Origin: an uncultured Alphaproteobacteria bacterium | GTDB lineage: Bacteria; Pseudomonadota; Alphaproteobacteria; UBA7887 | Direction: 5' to 3' | NCBI GenBank assembly: GCA_913044255.1 | Contig: CAJWOI010000014.1 | Span: forward strand, 1 to 17,701 | Length of the DNA: 17,701 bases | In this document: piece after piece, positions 1-7,300 of the stretch | Layout of the letters: each line of letters starts with the position of its first letter | How positions within the stretch are numbered: position 1 is the stretch's first letter | Made by a program: the position numbers and the translations under genes | Notes under the pieces: generated by a model | The model's database searches: none | Seen by the model: only the letters and a program-made list of their open reading frames with translations | What the model was told of the DNA's origin: nothing

Positions 1-1059
1 AGTATTGAAGGTCTGCCAAGTCGACTCCAACCTCGCAAAAATCAACGCTATGACGCGCCGGTATGGCTCCACCTCAGTGTGTGCTGATTTATCAGGTGAT
101 TGCGCAGCAAGCTTGCTAAGAGGTGGCGAGACATCGACAAGAAGGGTCGAAAGCGACAACTCACGTCCGAGTTCGCGCAATTCGTTGAGGTAGAAGTCTC
201 GGACATGCGAATTTTGCATGCGCAGAGTATCGTTAAGGACGCTGGCATCGACGAATGGATTGCCGTCGCGATCGCCTCCGATCCAACTTCCAATACGGAG
301 AAATGATGAGATAGGTGGCAGGCGCTCGGCCGTGCCAAGGTCTTCCAACCTGTCCTCGAGATTAGCGTACAAGAGCGGTAGCTCGCGAAAAAAAGTGTAG
401 TCGTAATAAGAGATCCCATTTGCCACTTCGTCCATCACGGTCAGCTGGGTTTGGCGCAGCAGATTTGTCTGCCAGAGCAGGAGGATAGCGCGACTCAGCC
501 TGTCCTCAATGTCTTGCTTCTCTTCAGGAGTCCAGTCCCCGCGCCCCCGCCGATTCAGGAGCGCGGCAATCTCCATTTCTCTGTCCATCATGCTCTTACG
601 ACGGACCTCAGTCGGATGCGCCGTCAGGACTGGGCAGATGCTTGCGTTGTTGAAAAAATCGATTATCGCACCCGGTGACAGACCGGCCTCTGTGGCCCGG
701 ATCAGTGCATGAGCGATAGTACCTCGGCGCGATGGATCATCCGCGATCTCATTGCACTGCGCACGCCGGATATGGTGCTCGTCCTCTGCGATATTGGCCA
801 GGTGAGAGAAATAACTGTATGCCCGAATGACCTGAACCGCCTTATCGGGGCTGAGGGTGCGGAGGATATTTTCGAGTTCATTACGCACCTCCGGATCGTC
901 ATCGCGCTGAAACCGGATCGACGTGCGCCGGATTTCTTCGATGATATCGAAGATATGGCGGCCTTCATGGACGCGTATGGTTTCGCCGAGCAGGCGCCCT
1001 AACAAGCGGATATCATCCCACAGGGGGCGCTCCATATCCTCGTCTTCGTCTATTTTCAT
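1..1059 (-). CDS. ppc: Phosphoenolpyruvate carboxylase, N-terminal part (cut by window start)
   Basis: The protein carboxylates PEP with bicarbonate to give oxaloacetate, an anaplerotic cytosolic reaction. I translated the minus strand by hand: 353 codons are open from an ATG at 1059 to the first base of the window with no stop. Two family signatures are present: VLTAHPTE (residues 144-151, with catalytic His148) and the glycine/arginine-rich segment GSWIGGDRDGNPFV (257-270). The family is usually 880-940 residues, so roughly the first 38 percent is here. The start is supported by a GGAGAGAGGGA purine tract just upstream, and the His position is close to that in E. coli PEPC (His138). The C-terminal domains and allosteric aspartate site lie outside the window. 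The many antisense frames across it are shadows. Confidence 0.97.
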   Translation of the reverse strand, partial: MKIDEDEDMERPLWDDIRLLGRLLGETIRVHEGRHIFDIIEEIRRTSIRFQRDDDPEVRNELENILRTLSPDKAVQVIRAYSYFSHLANIAEDEHHIRRAQCNEIADDPSRRGTIAHALIRATEAGLSPGAIIDFFNNASICPVLTAHPTEVRRKSMMDREMEIAALLNRRGRGDWTPEEKQDIEDRLSRAILLLWQTNLLRQTQLTVMDEVANGISYYDYTFFRELPLLYANLEDRLEDLGTAERLPPISSFLRIGSWIGGDRDGNPFVDASVLNDTLRMQNSHVRDFYLNELRELGRELSLSTLLVDVSPPLSKLAAQSPDKSAHTEVEPYRRVIALIFARLESTWQTFNT

Positions 1060-1378
1060 TCGGGTCCCGTCCCTCTCTCCGAACACATAGTTCCCTCCAC
1101 ACATACCCGAAAGATTCGATATCTAGAAGACTAGGTGCAACTAAGACTGACTCAACGGTTTTTAGCAACTATCCGTCGTGCGGTGCACGTAGTCCTACAC
1201 AGACGCAAGCCGTGCCTCCTTGAATCGGCCGTGGCGCGTGATGAATGATGCGTGCTTCGAGAAATCGGAAACGGTGTCTACCCCGGCAAAAACGGGCTTC
1301 ATCGCAAAGACAGTCTGATGGCGTGACTCCATTGGTGAGAGGGATTAGAAGCATCTAAACAATGTTAGGAGCCATAAA
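1060..1378. other. Intergenic region between divergent ppc and cupin genes
   Basis: This gap should contain the ppc promoter (minus strand) and the promoter of the cupin gene at 1379. I see no convincing ORF with a ribosome binding site, no RNA gene and no strong hairpin. A 61-codon minus-strand frame at 1169..1354 has no start signal or recognisable composition and was not called. Confidence 0.5.
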
Positions 1379-1813
1379 ATGCCAATGTCACAGGATATCT
1401 CACCGGTAAATAGTGAACTTGTTGATCATCTTGCTCGGTCTTCACAGATGCAGTGGATTGAGACACGATCTGGACAATCTTACGTCAAAGTTCTTTGGCT
1501 GGGTAGCGAGACCGGACGTTGGGCGGTTTTGTTTAAATGGCGGAAAGGCTATGTGGCACCGCCCCACAAACACCTCTCTGCCGCGCATACATTTGTGCTG
1601 TCCGGAAGGCTTAGTGTACGCGATGGGATTCTAGAGCCAGGCGATTATGTGTATGAGCCAAATGGGATGGTGCATGAGGCAACTACTGCACTAGAAGACA
1701 CCGAATATCTTTTTATCTGTGACGGCCCAGTGCTTTTCTTCAACGGCCATGAAATTACTGGGTATTTCGGGTGGGAGCAACTTCACCAGCTTCGTGAGTC
1801 CATTTCTGGTTGA
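1379..1813 (+). CDS. Cupin-domain protein, 2,4'-dihydroxyacetophenone dioxygenase/ChrR-like
   Basis: A single-domain cupin of 144 residues. The metal-binding cupin pattern is visible: PPHKH gives His63 and His65, followed by AHTFVLSG (His70 where most cupins have Glu) and the second motif PGDYVYEPNGMVHE with His99. This arrangement and the phrase GDYVYEPNGMVHEATT resemble 2,4'-dihydroxyacetophenone dioxygenase-like and ChrR C-terminal cupins. That suggests a mononuclear Fe or Zn site in a soluble protein, but the substrate cannot be read from sequence. The ATG at 1379 is preceded by TAGGAG at 1366-1371, seven bases away, which fixes the start over the second ATG at 1385. It runs convergently into the GST gene with only three bases between stop codons. 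It could be a dioxygenase or a non-enzymatic sensor cupin. Confidence 0.85.
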   Translation: MPMSQDISPVNSELVDHLARSSQMQWIETRSGQSYVKVLWLGSETGRWAVLFKWRKGYVAPPHKHLSAAHTFVLSGRLSVRDGILEPGDYVYEPNGMVHEATTALEDTEYLFICDGPVLFFNGHEITGYFGWEQLHQLRESISG

Positions 1814-1816
1814 AAT

Positions 1817-2422
1817 TTAATTCGGTTTGAAAGTGCACAGTTCGCGCTCATGCAACCTTTCTAAATAAGCAGAAAGGACAGGGAATTTTTCCAAGTGCCC
1901 CGCACTCCTAGACCAATTCACTGTGAAGCCAACGATAATGTCGGTTACTGAAAAACTAGGGCCCGTCAGGTAAGGGATCGTGTTCAGGGTGTCTTCTAGC
2001 ACTGTCAGACCAGCTATTATTTCCTCGGTATTGACGGGTAAAACTGCGGCAACACGCTTTTCGGCAGGATAAACAGACTTATGTTTTAGCGAACTCCACA
2101 AGTACCCCTCTATCTCCGTGAGCGCGAAAGAACACCACTGCTCATGCAGCGCCCGCTGCCGAGTGCCGGCAGAAGCGATCAGATTTTTCTCGGGATAAAG
2201 GTCGCAGAGGTACGTACATATAGCCGTAGATTCAAAGAAACTCTCGCCACCAATTACTATTGCTGGGAGTTTTCCTAGTGGCTGCATCTTCTTTAACTCA
2301 GCAGTGCCGATAAGGGAGCCATCATCTACGTAATGAAAATCCAAACCAAGTTCCAATAATGTCCATCTGCAGCGACTCGATCGGGTGGTACCAGTCCCAT
2401 ATAAAGTGATTTTTTTGTCCAT
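1817..2422 (-). CDS. Glutathione S-transferase family protein
   Basis: A 201-residue cytosolic GST. The N-terminal thioredoxin-like domain has the opening strand ITLYGTGTTRSSR (residues 5-17, where a Ser/Thr/Arg at 12-16 would contact the glutathione thiol). It also has the cis-proline element KLPAI (51-55) and the glutathione gamma-Glu binding motif ESTAI (64-68). A helical C-terminal domain follows, including the N-capping-type segment FSVTDIIVGF, where family members carry a conserved Asp. Length is normal for bacterial GSTs. The class is unresolved; it could conjugate electrophiles or act as an isomerase or dehalogenase. The ATG at 2422 has purine-rich GAAGGG and GGAGGG upstream. It is convergent with the cupin gene, so the two are not one operon. 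The overlapping frame at 2322..2504 is a shadow. Confidence 0.92.
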   Translation of the reverse strand: MDKKITLYGTGTTRSSRCRWTLLELGLDFHYVDDGSLIGTAELKKMQPLGKLPAIVIGGESFFESTAICTYLCDLYPEKNLIASAGTRQRALHEQWCSFALTEIEGYLWSSLKHKSVYPAEKRVAAVLPVNTEEIIAGLTVLEDTLNTIPYLTGPSFSVTDIIVGFTVNWSRSAGHLEKFPVLSAYLERLHERELCTFKPN

Positions 2423-2606
2423 CCAGCCCTTCCCTCCATGTAACCGATTTTGCCAATGACTCCAGTTTTATGATTTCGCGGTCACAAATTTTGTGAGCGC
2501 TCAAACTTGAGGTATTCGGTGCCCTGCGCCAGGTATCGTAATCTATTCATTGCCCACTTCTAAGTGCGACGTATCGGGCAAGCTGGATATCGCGGGCAGC
2601 TAATTT

Positions 2607-2659
2607 CCGGCGATCGCGAATCGAACCTTGGCATTTCGGCTGTTCTACCAATAGCGCCA
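2607..2659 (-). other. Possible degenerate tRNA remnant (tRNA-Gly-like)
   Basis: On the minus strand this stretch contains a D-arm-like TTGGTAGAAC, then a TGCCAA segment like the anticodon loop of tRNA-Gly(GCC). A perfect T-loop-like GGTTCGATTC follows, and the ends read GGCG and CGCC. The 3' half of an anticodon stem and the variable loop appear to be missing and the T-stem does not pair, so it cannot be a working tRNA. It lies directly downstream of the acyl-CoA synthetase gene. The resemblance may be chance. Confidence 0.2.
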
Positions 2660-2679
2660 GAAGTGTTCATCAAGACAGA

Positions 2680-4320
2680 TCAGGCCAATAGGGCCTGGCG
2701 CAGTTTGTACTTCAAGACCTTGCCCCCGACAGTGGTTGGAAATTGGTCCATGACCACGATGCGCTTCGGGGTTTCGAATCCCGCGAGATGTTCACGAGCA
2801 AAGCCGATGATTTCGCTCTCATCAAACCCGGTGCCGGGGCTTTGCAGGATGCAAGCAGTGACCATTTCGCCCCAGCGGTCGTCTGGTATGCCGATGACAG
2901 CCGCGCGGGCAACCGCGGGGTGTTGTTGGAGCACTGCTTCGACCCGGATGCTCGAGACGTTTTCACCACCCGATTTCACGATATCCTTGTAACGGTCGAC
3001 CATCATGCGAATTTCGCCTTCGCCGTAGACAAAGCTATCTCCGGAGTGAAACCAATCCCCCCGCACGACTTCCTCGGTGGCGTCGCGGTCTTGATAGTAA
3101 CCCGAGAACATCACCGGTGAGCGGTAGACTGCTTCGCCGGCGACTCCGGTTTGGCCGCGCAGATCGTTGCCATCTTCATCTACGACCGTAGCACCCATTA
3201 TCGGACTTGGTTTGCCGACGTGATTGATGGTCGGCGCTTCGCGCAGGTACGTATCGAGGTGACGGTCGATGAAGAAGCGGTGACAGGCTACGGCTTCGGT
3301 TTGGCCAATCAGTTCATAGACTTTGAGCTGAGGACCGCACAAGGCACGGAACGCCGCCAAAGAGGTGGGGGCAAGCGGCGCCCAGCCAAACAACATAACG
3401 CCGAGACTCGATAAGTCGTAGTCCGATGGCCTGGCTTCCACTTCCGTGATCAAGCTTTCGAGAAATTGCGGCGAGCCGGCGAATATACAGGTAATTTTCT
3501 CATCCGTAATTGCTTGCGCCATCACCGAGCCCTCGGGCTTGCCACCAATGATTGCGGTGCCGCCACAGACCAAGGGTCCGAACACGCAAATGTGATCGCC
3601 AATATGGAAAACCATGGGCGTGAAGGCGCCCATACGAATTTCGCTTTCGTGATCGAGCCCGCGAGTCGTGCTCAACATATGGCTGTATGCGGCCATATAT
3701 GTGCTGGTGTGGGAGATCATCACGGCCTTAGGGCTGGCAGTGGTACCAGAGGTGAACAGAATCTCCCAAATGTCGTCACCGTGGATCGTCACATCAGGTT
3801 CGTCGGCGTTCTGTCCGGCCATGAACTGGTCGAAGTTCGGCACTGGCCCACCTTCGGCAGCGCCAATTGATACGACCGGTTGAATGCCTCGTGGCGACAA
3901 GACCAAACCAAGCTTGTCCCAAAGAGGCTGGTCGATAATCGCATGGTGCGCTTCGACCCTGTCGAGCGCGTCGACGATGACATCCGGTGCCATCATGACG
4001 TTGACTGGGGCAGCTACCAGTCCCGCCTTGGCAACACCAACTTTGGCCAGCCATGCTTCGTTGGAGTTGTTGCATAGCATGGCGATGCGAGACGACGGAG
4101 CAAGATCCAACGCTAACAGGGCATTGGCTACACGATTGATGATCGTGTTAGCTTGACTGTAGGTAACCCGGGCGTAGGCCGGATCGACCGTCGCATCCGG
4201 GGTGGCGATGAGGGCGAGCTTGTCCGGTTCATTCCACGTCATTCGTTCGATAATGTCGCCGACCGAAACGCGGTTCCAGCGCTCGTCGTTGCGCCGGTGG
4301 GTAAAATTCTCTACGTCCAT
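2680..4320 (-). CDS. AMP-dependent acyl-CoA synthetase/ligase (ANL superfamily)
   Basis: This 546-residue cytosolic enzyme should activate a carboxylic acid to its acyl-AMP and then to the CoA thioester. The ANL core motifs appear in order: the P-loop TSGTTASPK (190-198), the A5 region ELIGQTEA (336-343), GDWFHSGD (421-428) with the ribose-binding Asp, the hinge RYKDIVKSGGENVSS (443-457), and the C-terminal GGKVLKYKLR with the catalytic lysine around 534. Length fits medium/long-chain or aryl CoA ligases. Two motif positions are unusual: Ala replaces the usual Gly in TSGTTGxPK, and the A5 motif has IGQTE rather than YGxTE. The substrate is therefore not predictable. The ATG at 4320 lacks a strong Shine-Dalgarno sequence. 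A short inverted repeat (2681-2697) overlaps the stop codon. Composition is visibly GC-rich compared with the DNA beyond the tRNA. Confidence 0.95.
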   Translation of the reverse strand: MDVENFTHRRNDERWNRVSVGDIIERMTWNEPDKLALIATPDATVDPAYARVTYSQANTIINRVANALLALDLAPSSRIAMLCNNSNEAWLAKVGVAKAGLVAAPVNVMMAPDVIVDALDRVEAHHAIIDQPLWDKLGLVLSPRGIQPVVSIGAAEGGPVPNFDQFMAGQNADEPDVTIHGDDIWEILFTSGTTASPKAVMISHTSTYMAAYSHMLSTTRGLDHESEIRMGAFTPMVFHIGDHICVFGPLVCGGTAIIGGKPEGSVMAQAITDEKITCIFAGSPQFLESLITEVEARPSDYDLSSLGVMLFGWAPLAPTSLAAFRALCGPQLKVYELIGQTEAVACHRFFIDRHLDTYLREAPTINHVGKPSPIMGATVVDEDGNDLRGQTGVAGEAVYRSPVMFSGYYQDRDATEEVVRGDWFHSGDSFVYGEGEIRMMVDRYKDIVKSGGENVSSIRVEAVLQQHPAVARAAVIGIPDDRWGEMVTACILQSPGTGFDESEIIGFAREHLAGFETPKRIVVMDQFPTTVGGKVLKYKLRQALLA

Positions 4321-4630
4321 AGTCGTCGGTACTCTCGTTCTTTTGCCCAGGAGGAGTGAGGTTAGTCGAAGCGGCCACGCGAGACAAAGTCAACACATGT
4401 TTTGACAGGCACCCAGCGACGAACCCTATCCGACCGTACCGGCCAGTCGTTAATGCAATCTGGCTAATGAATTACGAGCCCGGGCCCCTGGGCAATGGGC
4501 CGTGGTAGGTGATGACTGGAACGCTGTCTTCGGAAACAGATCATAGGCTGAAACCAGCGCTCAATGTTCCCACAAACGTTCCCATATGAACGCAAGGCCA
4601 CAACCATTTCCTGATAAGTGCTTGATTTAT
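4321..4630. other. Intergenic region between CoA ligase and tRNA-Arg 3' end
   Basis: I see no supportable gene here. It contains the upstream region of the CoA ligase, a GC-rich patch around 4475-4505, and a short direct repeat of GTTCCC at 4566-4571 and 4578-4583 about 50 bases beyond the tRNA 3' end. tRNA 3' flanks are common insertion points for integrating elements, but no integrase or copy of the tRNA 3' end is present in the window. Confidence 0.4.
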
Positions 4631-4707
4631 TGGCGCGCCCTCCAGGACTCGAACCTGGGACCCCGAGATTAGAAGTCTCGTGCTCTATCCAGCTGAGCTA
4701 AGGGCGC
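4631..4707 (-). tRNA. tRNA-Arg (anticodon TCT)
   Basis: The minus strand folds into a full cloverleaf of 77 nucleotides including an encoded CCA end. The acceptor stem pairs GCGCCCT with AGGGCGC and G is the discriminator. The D-arm has AGCTCAGCTGGATAGAGC. The anticodon stem CGAGA/TCTCG encloses the loop CTTCTAA, giving anticodon TCT, which reads AGA. The T-arm contains GGTTCGAGTCC. It separates GC-rich DNA on its left from AT-richer DNA on its right. Confidence 0.97.
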
Positions 4708-4947
4708 ACAGTTAAGTTAGCTTTTTTATTTTCATTTAGTAACGTCAATTCAAGGTTTTCGCACTCACTGAGGATCATATCAAACTTCATCGAATCTGAC
4801 GAGAAAATGGTCTGAACGCTCCAGTTTAGGCCGTCGTAGACTCATAGTAGGCACGGCTCAGCCCCAGCAAGTTTTAATTCACCTAAACTAACCAAGTCTT
4901 TCACCCATGTATTATTTTCGAAGATAACAGGCCGTTCTATACGCAGC

Positions 4948-5196
4948 TTATTCACAAAGCCATTTATAGCCGTAGTGCAGTACTGTGTAAAAATACTTAG
5001 CACCGTATGGAGAGTTTTTTGAAAAAATATCAGTTACGGTGCCGTGGAAAATTATATCCTCGGCTTGTGCTCCAACAACCTTACTATCAGCTAGGTCGTT
5101 TCCTACTGCATAAATAGGAAAAGACAAAAGAAGCATCAGAAGTACCGACGGTAATACCTTCATTACAGTCTTCAACAGATAAGGAGACACATTCAA
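4948..5196 (-). CDS. Small exported protein of unknown function
   Basis: I do not recognise a family. The 82-residue product has an internal MKVLPSVLLMLLLSFPIYA segment that is a clear signal peptide with a cleavage site after IYA. About 50 mature residues follow, ending in an aromatic-rich tail (YFYTVLHYGYKWLCE) with one cysteine. Two starts are possible. The ATG at 5196 has GGGAGA eight bases upstream, but that site and start lie inside an inverted repeat (5183-5204). The ATG at 5163 gives a textbook signal peptide but only a weak GAAGA site. It lies downstream of the Cache gene on the same strand with a gap of about 40 bases, so the two may be co-transcribed. Confidence 0.6.
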   Translation of the reverse strand: MNVSPYLLKTVMKVLPSVLLMLLLSFPIYAVGNDLADSKVVGAQAEDIIFHGTVTDIFSKNSPYGAKYFYTVLHYGYKWLCE

Positions 5197-5204
5197 ATGT
5201 CTCC
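5183..5204. repeat. Perfect inverted repeat at the start of the small exported gene
   Basis: GGAGACA and TGTCTCC (7 bp) enclose an 8-base loop. On the minus strand the structure contains the purine-rich ribosome binding site and the first ATG (5194-5196) of the small exported gene, directly downstream of the Cache gene. It could be a translational hairpin or part of a weak terminator. The short T-run lies on the plus-strand side (TTTTC), which does not match the direction of the flanking genes. Confidence 0.45.
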
Positions 5205-5237
5205 CTTTTCTCTATGGAACAGCATTTATACATGATG

Positions 5238-5702
5238 CTATTCCGGATTGTAATAACCCACTCCACAAACTATGCCAGAAACTCGCGTCATCAAGGCTGT
5301 CTTCGTAAATGTTTTGTCTGAACCCGTAGTGGGTCTCTCATATTGATAAGTAGCTTCTCCGATTCCACCTGCTCTGGCAGCATTAAACAAAGCTTCTCCA
5401 AGTTGAGTTCCTTGGACATCCACAAAATCATTATTAAAAGTATTGAGTCCAACGATATTCGGGTGGGAAATGACTGTTCCATCGGGAGCAAAACAGAAAA
5501 CATACAAATCCTTCTGTATCAATCCTCCTTCACCTGATGTGAACAAATCCAATGCCCTGTTTTTATCTATTCTTACCAGTGCAATAGCCCGCTCTAATAA
5601 GGCTGCGGCTTCTTCCTTTGTACCAAACTCATCTGCAAAAGACGTCATACTCAAAAAACTAGAACACACAACAGCCAAAACTAAAGTTTTTAAAGTTTTC
5701 AT
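5238..5702 (-). CDS. Secreted stand-alone Cache-domain protein
   Basis: The product is 154 residues: a signal peptide (residues 1-23, ending SFA-DE), an amphipathic helix with EEAAALLERAIALVR, and a single Cache_2-like domain. The domain features are VFCFAPDGTVISHPNIVG (68-85), then NDFVDVQGTQLGEALFNAARAG and the closing strands KTALMTRVSGIVCGVGYY. Cache domains normally form the periplasmic ligand-binding part of chemoreceptors and histidine kinases. Here no transmembrane or output domain follows, so the protein should be a free periplasmic binding module. Homologous free Cache proteins are known, often next to sensor genes; none is adjacent here. The ATG at 5702 has GGGAGAG five bases upstream. 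The next gene downstream (4948..5196) is on the same strand. The ligand is unknown. Confidence 0.85.
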   Translation of the reverse strand: MKTLKTLVLAVVCSSFLSMTSFADEFGTKEEAAALLERAIALVRIDKNRALDLFTSGEGGLIQKDLYVFCFAPDGTVISHPNIVGLNTFNNDFVDVQGTQLGEALFNAARAGGIGEATYQYERPTTGSDKTFTKTALMTRVSGIVCGVGYYNPE

Positions 5703-5782
5703 GGTTTCTCTCCCAAATCCACTCTGGCTCCTCTAAAGAGTCAGCTTAATCTAGCAAAAATATGGGCAAGTAGAGAGTCTTG

Positions 5783-5856
5783 GGCCTGACATCACCCATC
5801 CACCAGTGGGATTTAATTATTGTGGTGAAGAAGAAGCAGGATCAGTTTTGGAAGTC
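5783..5856 (+). repeat. Dispersed repeat R2, copy 1
   Basis: About 74 bases that align with 16219-16291 in the same orientation, with a few small indels. The shared core includes GGCCTGACAT, CCCATCCACCAG, TTGTGGTGA and CAGGATCAG. Both copies keep CACCA and TGGTG, which can pair as a short stem. In both copies one plus-strand frame is open with similar residues (PDI-T/A-HPP followed by GF and CG), so it may be relic coding DNA. This copy overlaps the last 12 codons and stop of the gene at 5817..6056. Confidence 0.75.
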
Positions 5857-6056
5857 GCAAGAGACTGATCATTGGTGTTTATACCCGGCAAGCTTATTCC
5901 GTCGTTTTTTGCATCTTCTCCAAGTTGGGCAACTACAGTTTGGTTTGCGTCCGCTGTGGTCCCTTTGCTGCAGAGGACGCCACCGAGAGTTGGAGCGGCA
6001 GTCAAAAATAGAATTGAAATAGCGACAAACATCGTGCGGAGACTAAATGAAGGCAT
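5817..6056 (-). CDS. Small exported protein, hypothetical
   Basis: A 79-residue product with a signal peptide (SLRTMFVAISILFLTAAPTLGG) and a low-complexity polar mature part rich in Thr, Asp, Asn and Ser. The start was chosen at 6056 because AAGGAG lies eight bases before this ATG; the ATG two codons upstream is only two bases from the site. A cysteine follows GGVL, but Leu at -1 does not fit a lipobox, so it is probably not a lipoprotein. The final 12 codons and stop come from repeat R2, implying the C-terminus is of repeat origin. No family is recognised. The gene is isolated between the Cache and MORN genes on the same strand, with gaps over 100 bases. Confidence 0.55.
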   Translation of the reverse strand: MPSFSLRTMFVAISILFLTAAPTLGGVLCSKGTTADANQTVVAQLGEDAKNDGISLPGINTNDQSLATSKTDPASSSPQ

Positions 6057-6180
6057 GGCCATTGCTCCTTCGTTAAGAGATCCCTGTGGTTCAACGCCCT
6101 ATGTGCTAACGGGGCTGATTCTACCAGAAGGATGGTAAAATGGCGAATCTGGCCTTTTAAAGTCCTAAAACCGTGTATTG

Positions 6181-6266
6181 AGCCCCTGATTCTGCACTTC
6201 TGCCTACATCTGCTTCACTAAGTGGACCGGATTGAGGAGCCGGAGAATGCTCTGTATGTAACCGTT
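6181..6266 (-). repeat. Dispersed repeat R3, copy 1
   Basis: Read on the minus strand, this segment aligns with 15076-15161 on the plus strand at roughly 70 percent identity. Shared blocks include AACGG, GGCTCC, CAAT-CGGT and GAAGTGCAGAATCAG. It is therefore an inverted pair about 9 kb apart. The octamer CGTGTATT at 6172-6179 lies beside it. It occupies the gap downstream of the MORN gene at 6309..6689. Confidence 0.65.
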
Positions 6267-6308
6267 CCTATTTGTGCCGTTACTGATGATAATCCATGTG
6301 GCCAGTAT

Positions 6309-6689
6309 CTATTTTAACTCACCGTTTTGCCATTTTCCTTCCACAACCCGTCCGTCGGCATCGGTATAGGCCCCTTGTCCGTGCCGTAATCCATTTTCCC
6401 ATTCACCGACATACTTTGCGCCATCAGGAAAGATAAAAGTTCCTTGGCCATGCTTATTGCCGTCCCTATATTCCCCCACATATTTAGCACCGTCAGGCCA
6501 ATCAGTGATGCCCTTGCCGTGTTTTTTGTAACCCTTGAATTCTCCAACGTATTTTACCCCGTCGTCCCACAGGTAGACCCCAAAACAGGGATCTTGATAG
6601 TTTCCATTGCATTGGGGCAAAACTTCAGCGCCGGCAATATTGGTCAACAACAGGAACGGCACACATAGGAACAGACTAATACGGAGCAT
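6309..6689 (-). CDS. Secreted MORN-repeat protein
   Basis: The 126-residue product has a signal peptide (residues 1-21, ending IAGA) and a short Cys-containing linker. At least three MORN repeats of about 23 residues follow, each with the pattern YVGE(F/Y/W)-x-G-x-xHG-x-G (starting near residues 47, 70 and 93). A fourth, partial one (VVEGKWQNGELK) closes the protein. MORN repeats form an extended beta-hairpin stack, which in bacteria is of mostly unknown function and possibly envelope-associated. ATG 6689 has AGGA about nine bases upstream; that site sits within or beside repeat R1 copy 1. A related secreted MORN protein is encoded at 10411..10833 on the other strand. I infer a periplasmic or surface location. 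Confidence 0.9.
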   Translation of the reverse strand: MLRISLFLCVPFLLLTNIAGAEVLPQCNGNYQDPCFGVYLWDDGVKYVGEFKGYKKHGKGITDWPDGAKYVGEYRDGNKHGQGTFIFPDGAKYVGEWENGLRHGQGAYTDADGRVVEGKWQNGELK

Positions 6690-6695
6690 ACGTGT

Positions 6696-6774
6696 ATTTC
6701 CTAATCCAAACCTGAAAACATCTCCGTCCCCGCCTTGAGCACCTAGATCTGTGCACAGGTCATCAGGAAAGACA
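6696..6774 (+). repeat. Dispersed repeat R1, copy 1
   Basis: 79 bases that align without gaps to 14174-14252, about 78 percent identical by hand count. The right end is nearly invariant (AGGTCATCAGGAAAGACA). It starts six bases upstream of the MORN gene's ATG and so forms that gene's 5' leader. The palindromes TGTGCACA and AGATCT lie inside this copy but not in the second one. Confidence 0.85.
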
Positions 6775-6836
6775 GGAGCAGTGTCCCGACTGTCGTTTTC
6801 TTTCCGAAGTTCTGAATTACCCTATCAAGCCATTCG

Positions 6837-7148
6837 CTAGGCGGCACTACGAATTTGGCCGGCAGCATTGTCGACTATCAACAGCGGTTCATAATATTGG
6901 ATTTCGGGTTCAACTCCGTAGAGTTCTTTGATACGCTCACGCCAGACGCCGGCATAGATTTTTTCGGCTACCTCACGAGATTCCCAGAGATATATGCCGG
7001 CACCTTTTCCCTCATCACTAAAACAGAAGTATTTATGGATTAAGCCTTCCATCTCTCGGTAAAGAGGTGCAATGCTGTGAAAAATTTCAGAGGCTTTTTG
7101 ACGATTAACGTGGGCCGGAAGATCGAATTGGACAATGGCAGTAATCAT
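6837..7148 (-). CDS. YdhR-like putative monooxygenase, dimeric alpha/beta barrel
   Basis: A 103-residue cytosolic single-domain protein. Sequence features match the YdhR-type ferredoxin-like barrel: an opening strand MITAIVQFDLP, a helix containing FHSIAPLYREMEGLIHKYF, and the characteristic GAGIYLWESREVAEKIYAG with a strand-helix transition. A second half carrying the substrate-pocket residues ends at VEPEIQYYEPLLIVDN. Members are small dimers related to ABM/Dabb proteins; enzymatic activity is unproven for most. The ATG at 7148 has AAGGGAA roughly a dozen bases upstream. It stands alone, with gaps of about 150 bases on both sides. A second dimeric-barrel protein, with a signal peptide, is encoded at 12618..13037. 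Confidence 0.85.
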   Translation of the reverse strand: MITAIVQFDLPAHVNRQKASEIFHSIAPLYREMEGLIHKYFCFSDEGKGAGIYLWESREVAEKIYAGVWRERIKELYGVEPEIQYYEPLLIVDNAAGQIRSAA

Positions 7149-7300
7149 GATCTTTGTTCCCTTATAGCTTCATTCGGTTCGAGCATAGTGCAAAGTGAAT
7201 AGGACGCTTACGCAAAGTGCAAAAACATCAGTATGTTCAATATTAATCGTCCCACCCTTTTCATTTTGAGCATTCCAAAACAGATAGATTTTCCCGTTAC

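Noticed and set aside
48..419. 123-residue minus-strand frame
   Set aside because: It lies inside the ppc coding region in another frame of the same strand; the real frame carries PEP carboxylase motifs.
2564..3870. Long plus-strand frames opposite the acyl-CoA synthetase
   Set aside because: They are antisense shadows of a GC-rich gene with clear ANL motifs; none has a ribosome site or a recognisable domain.
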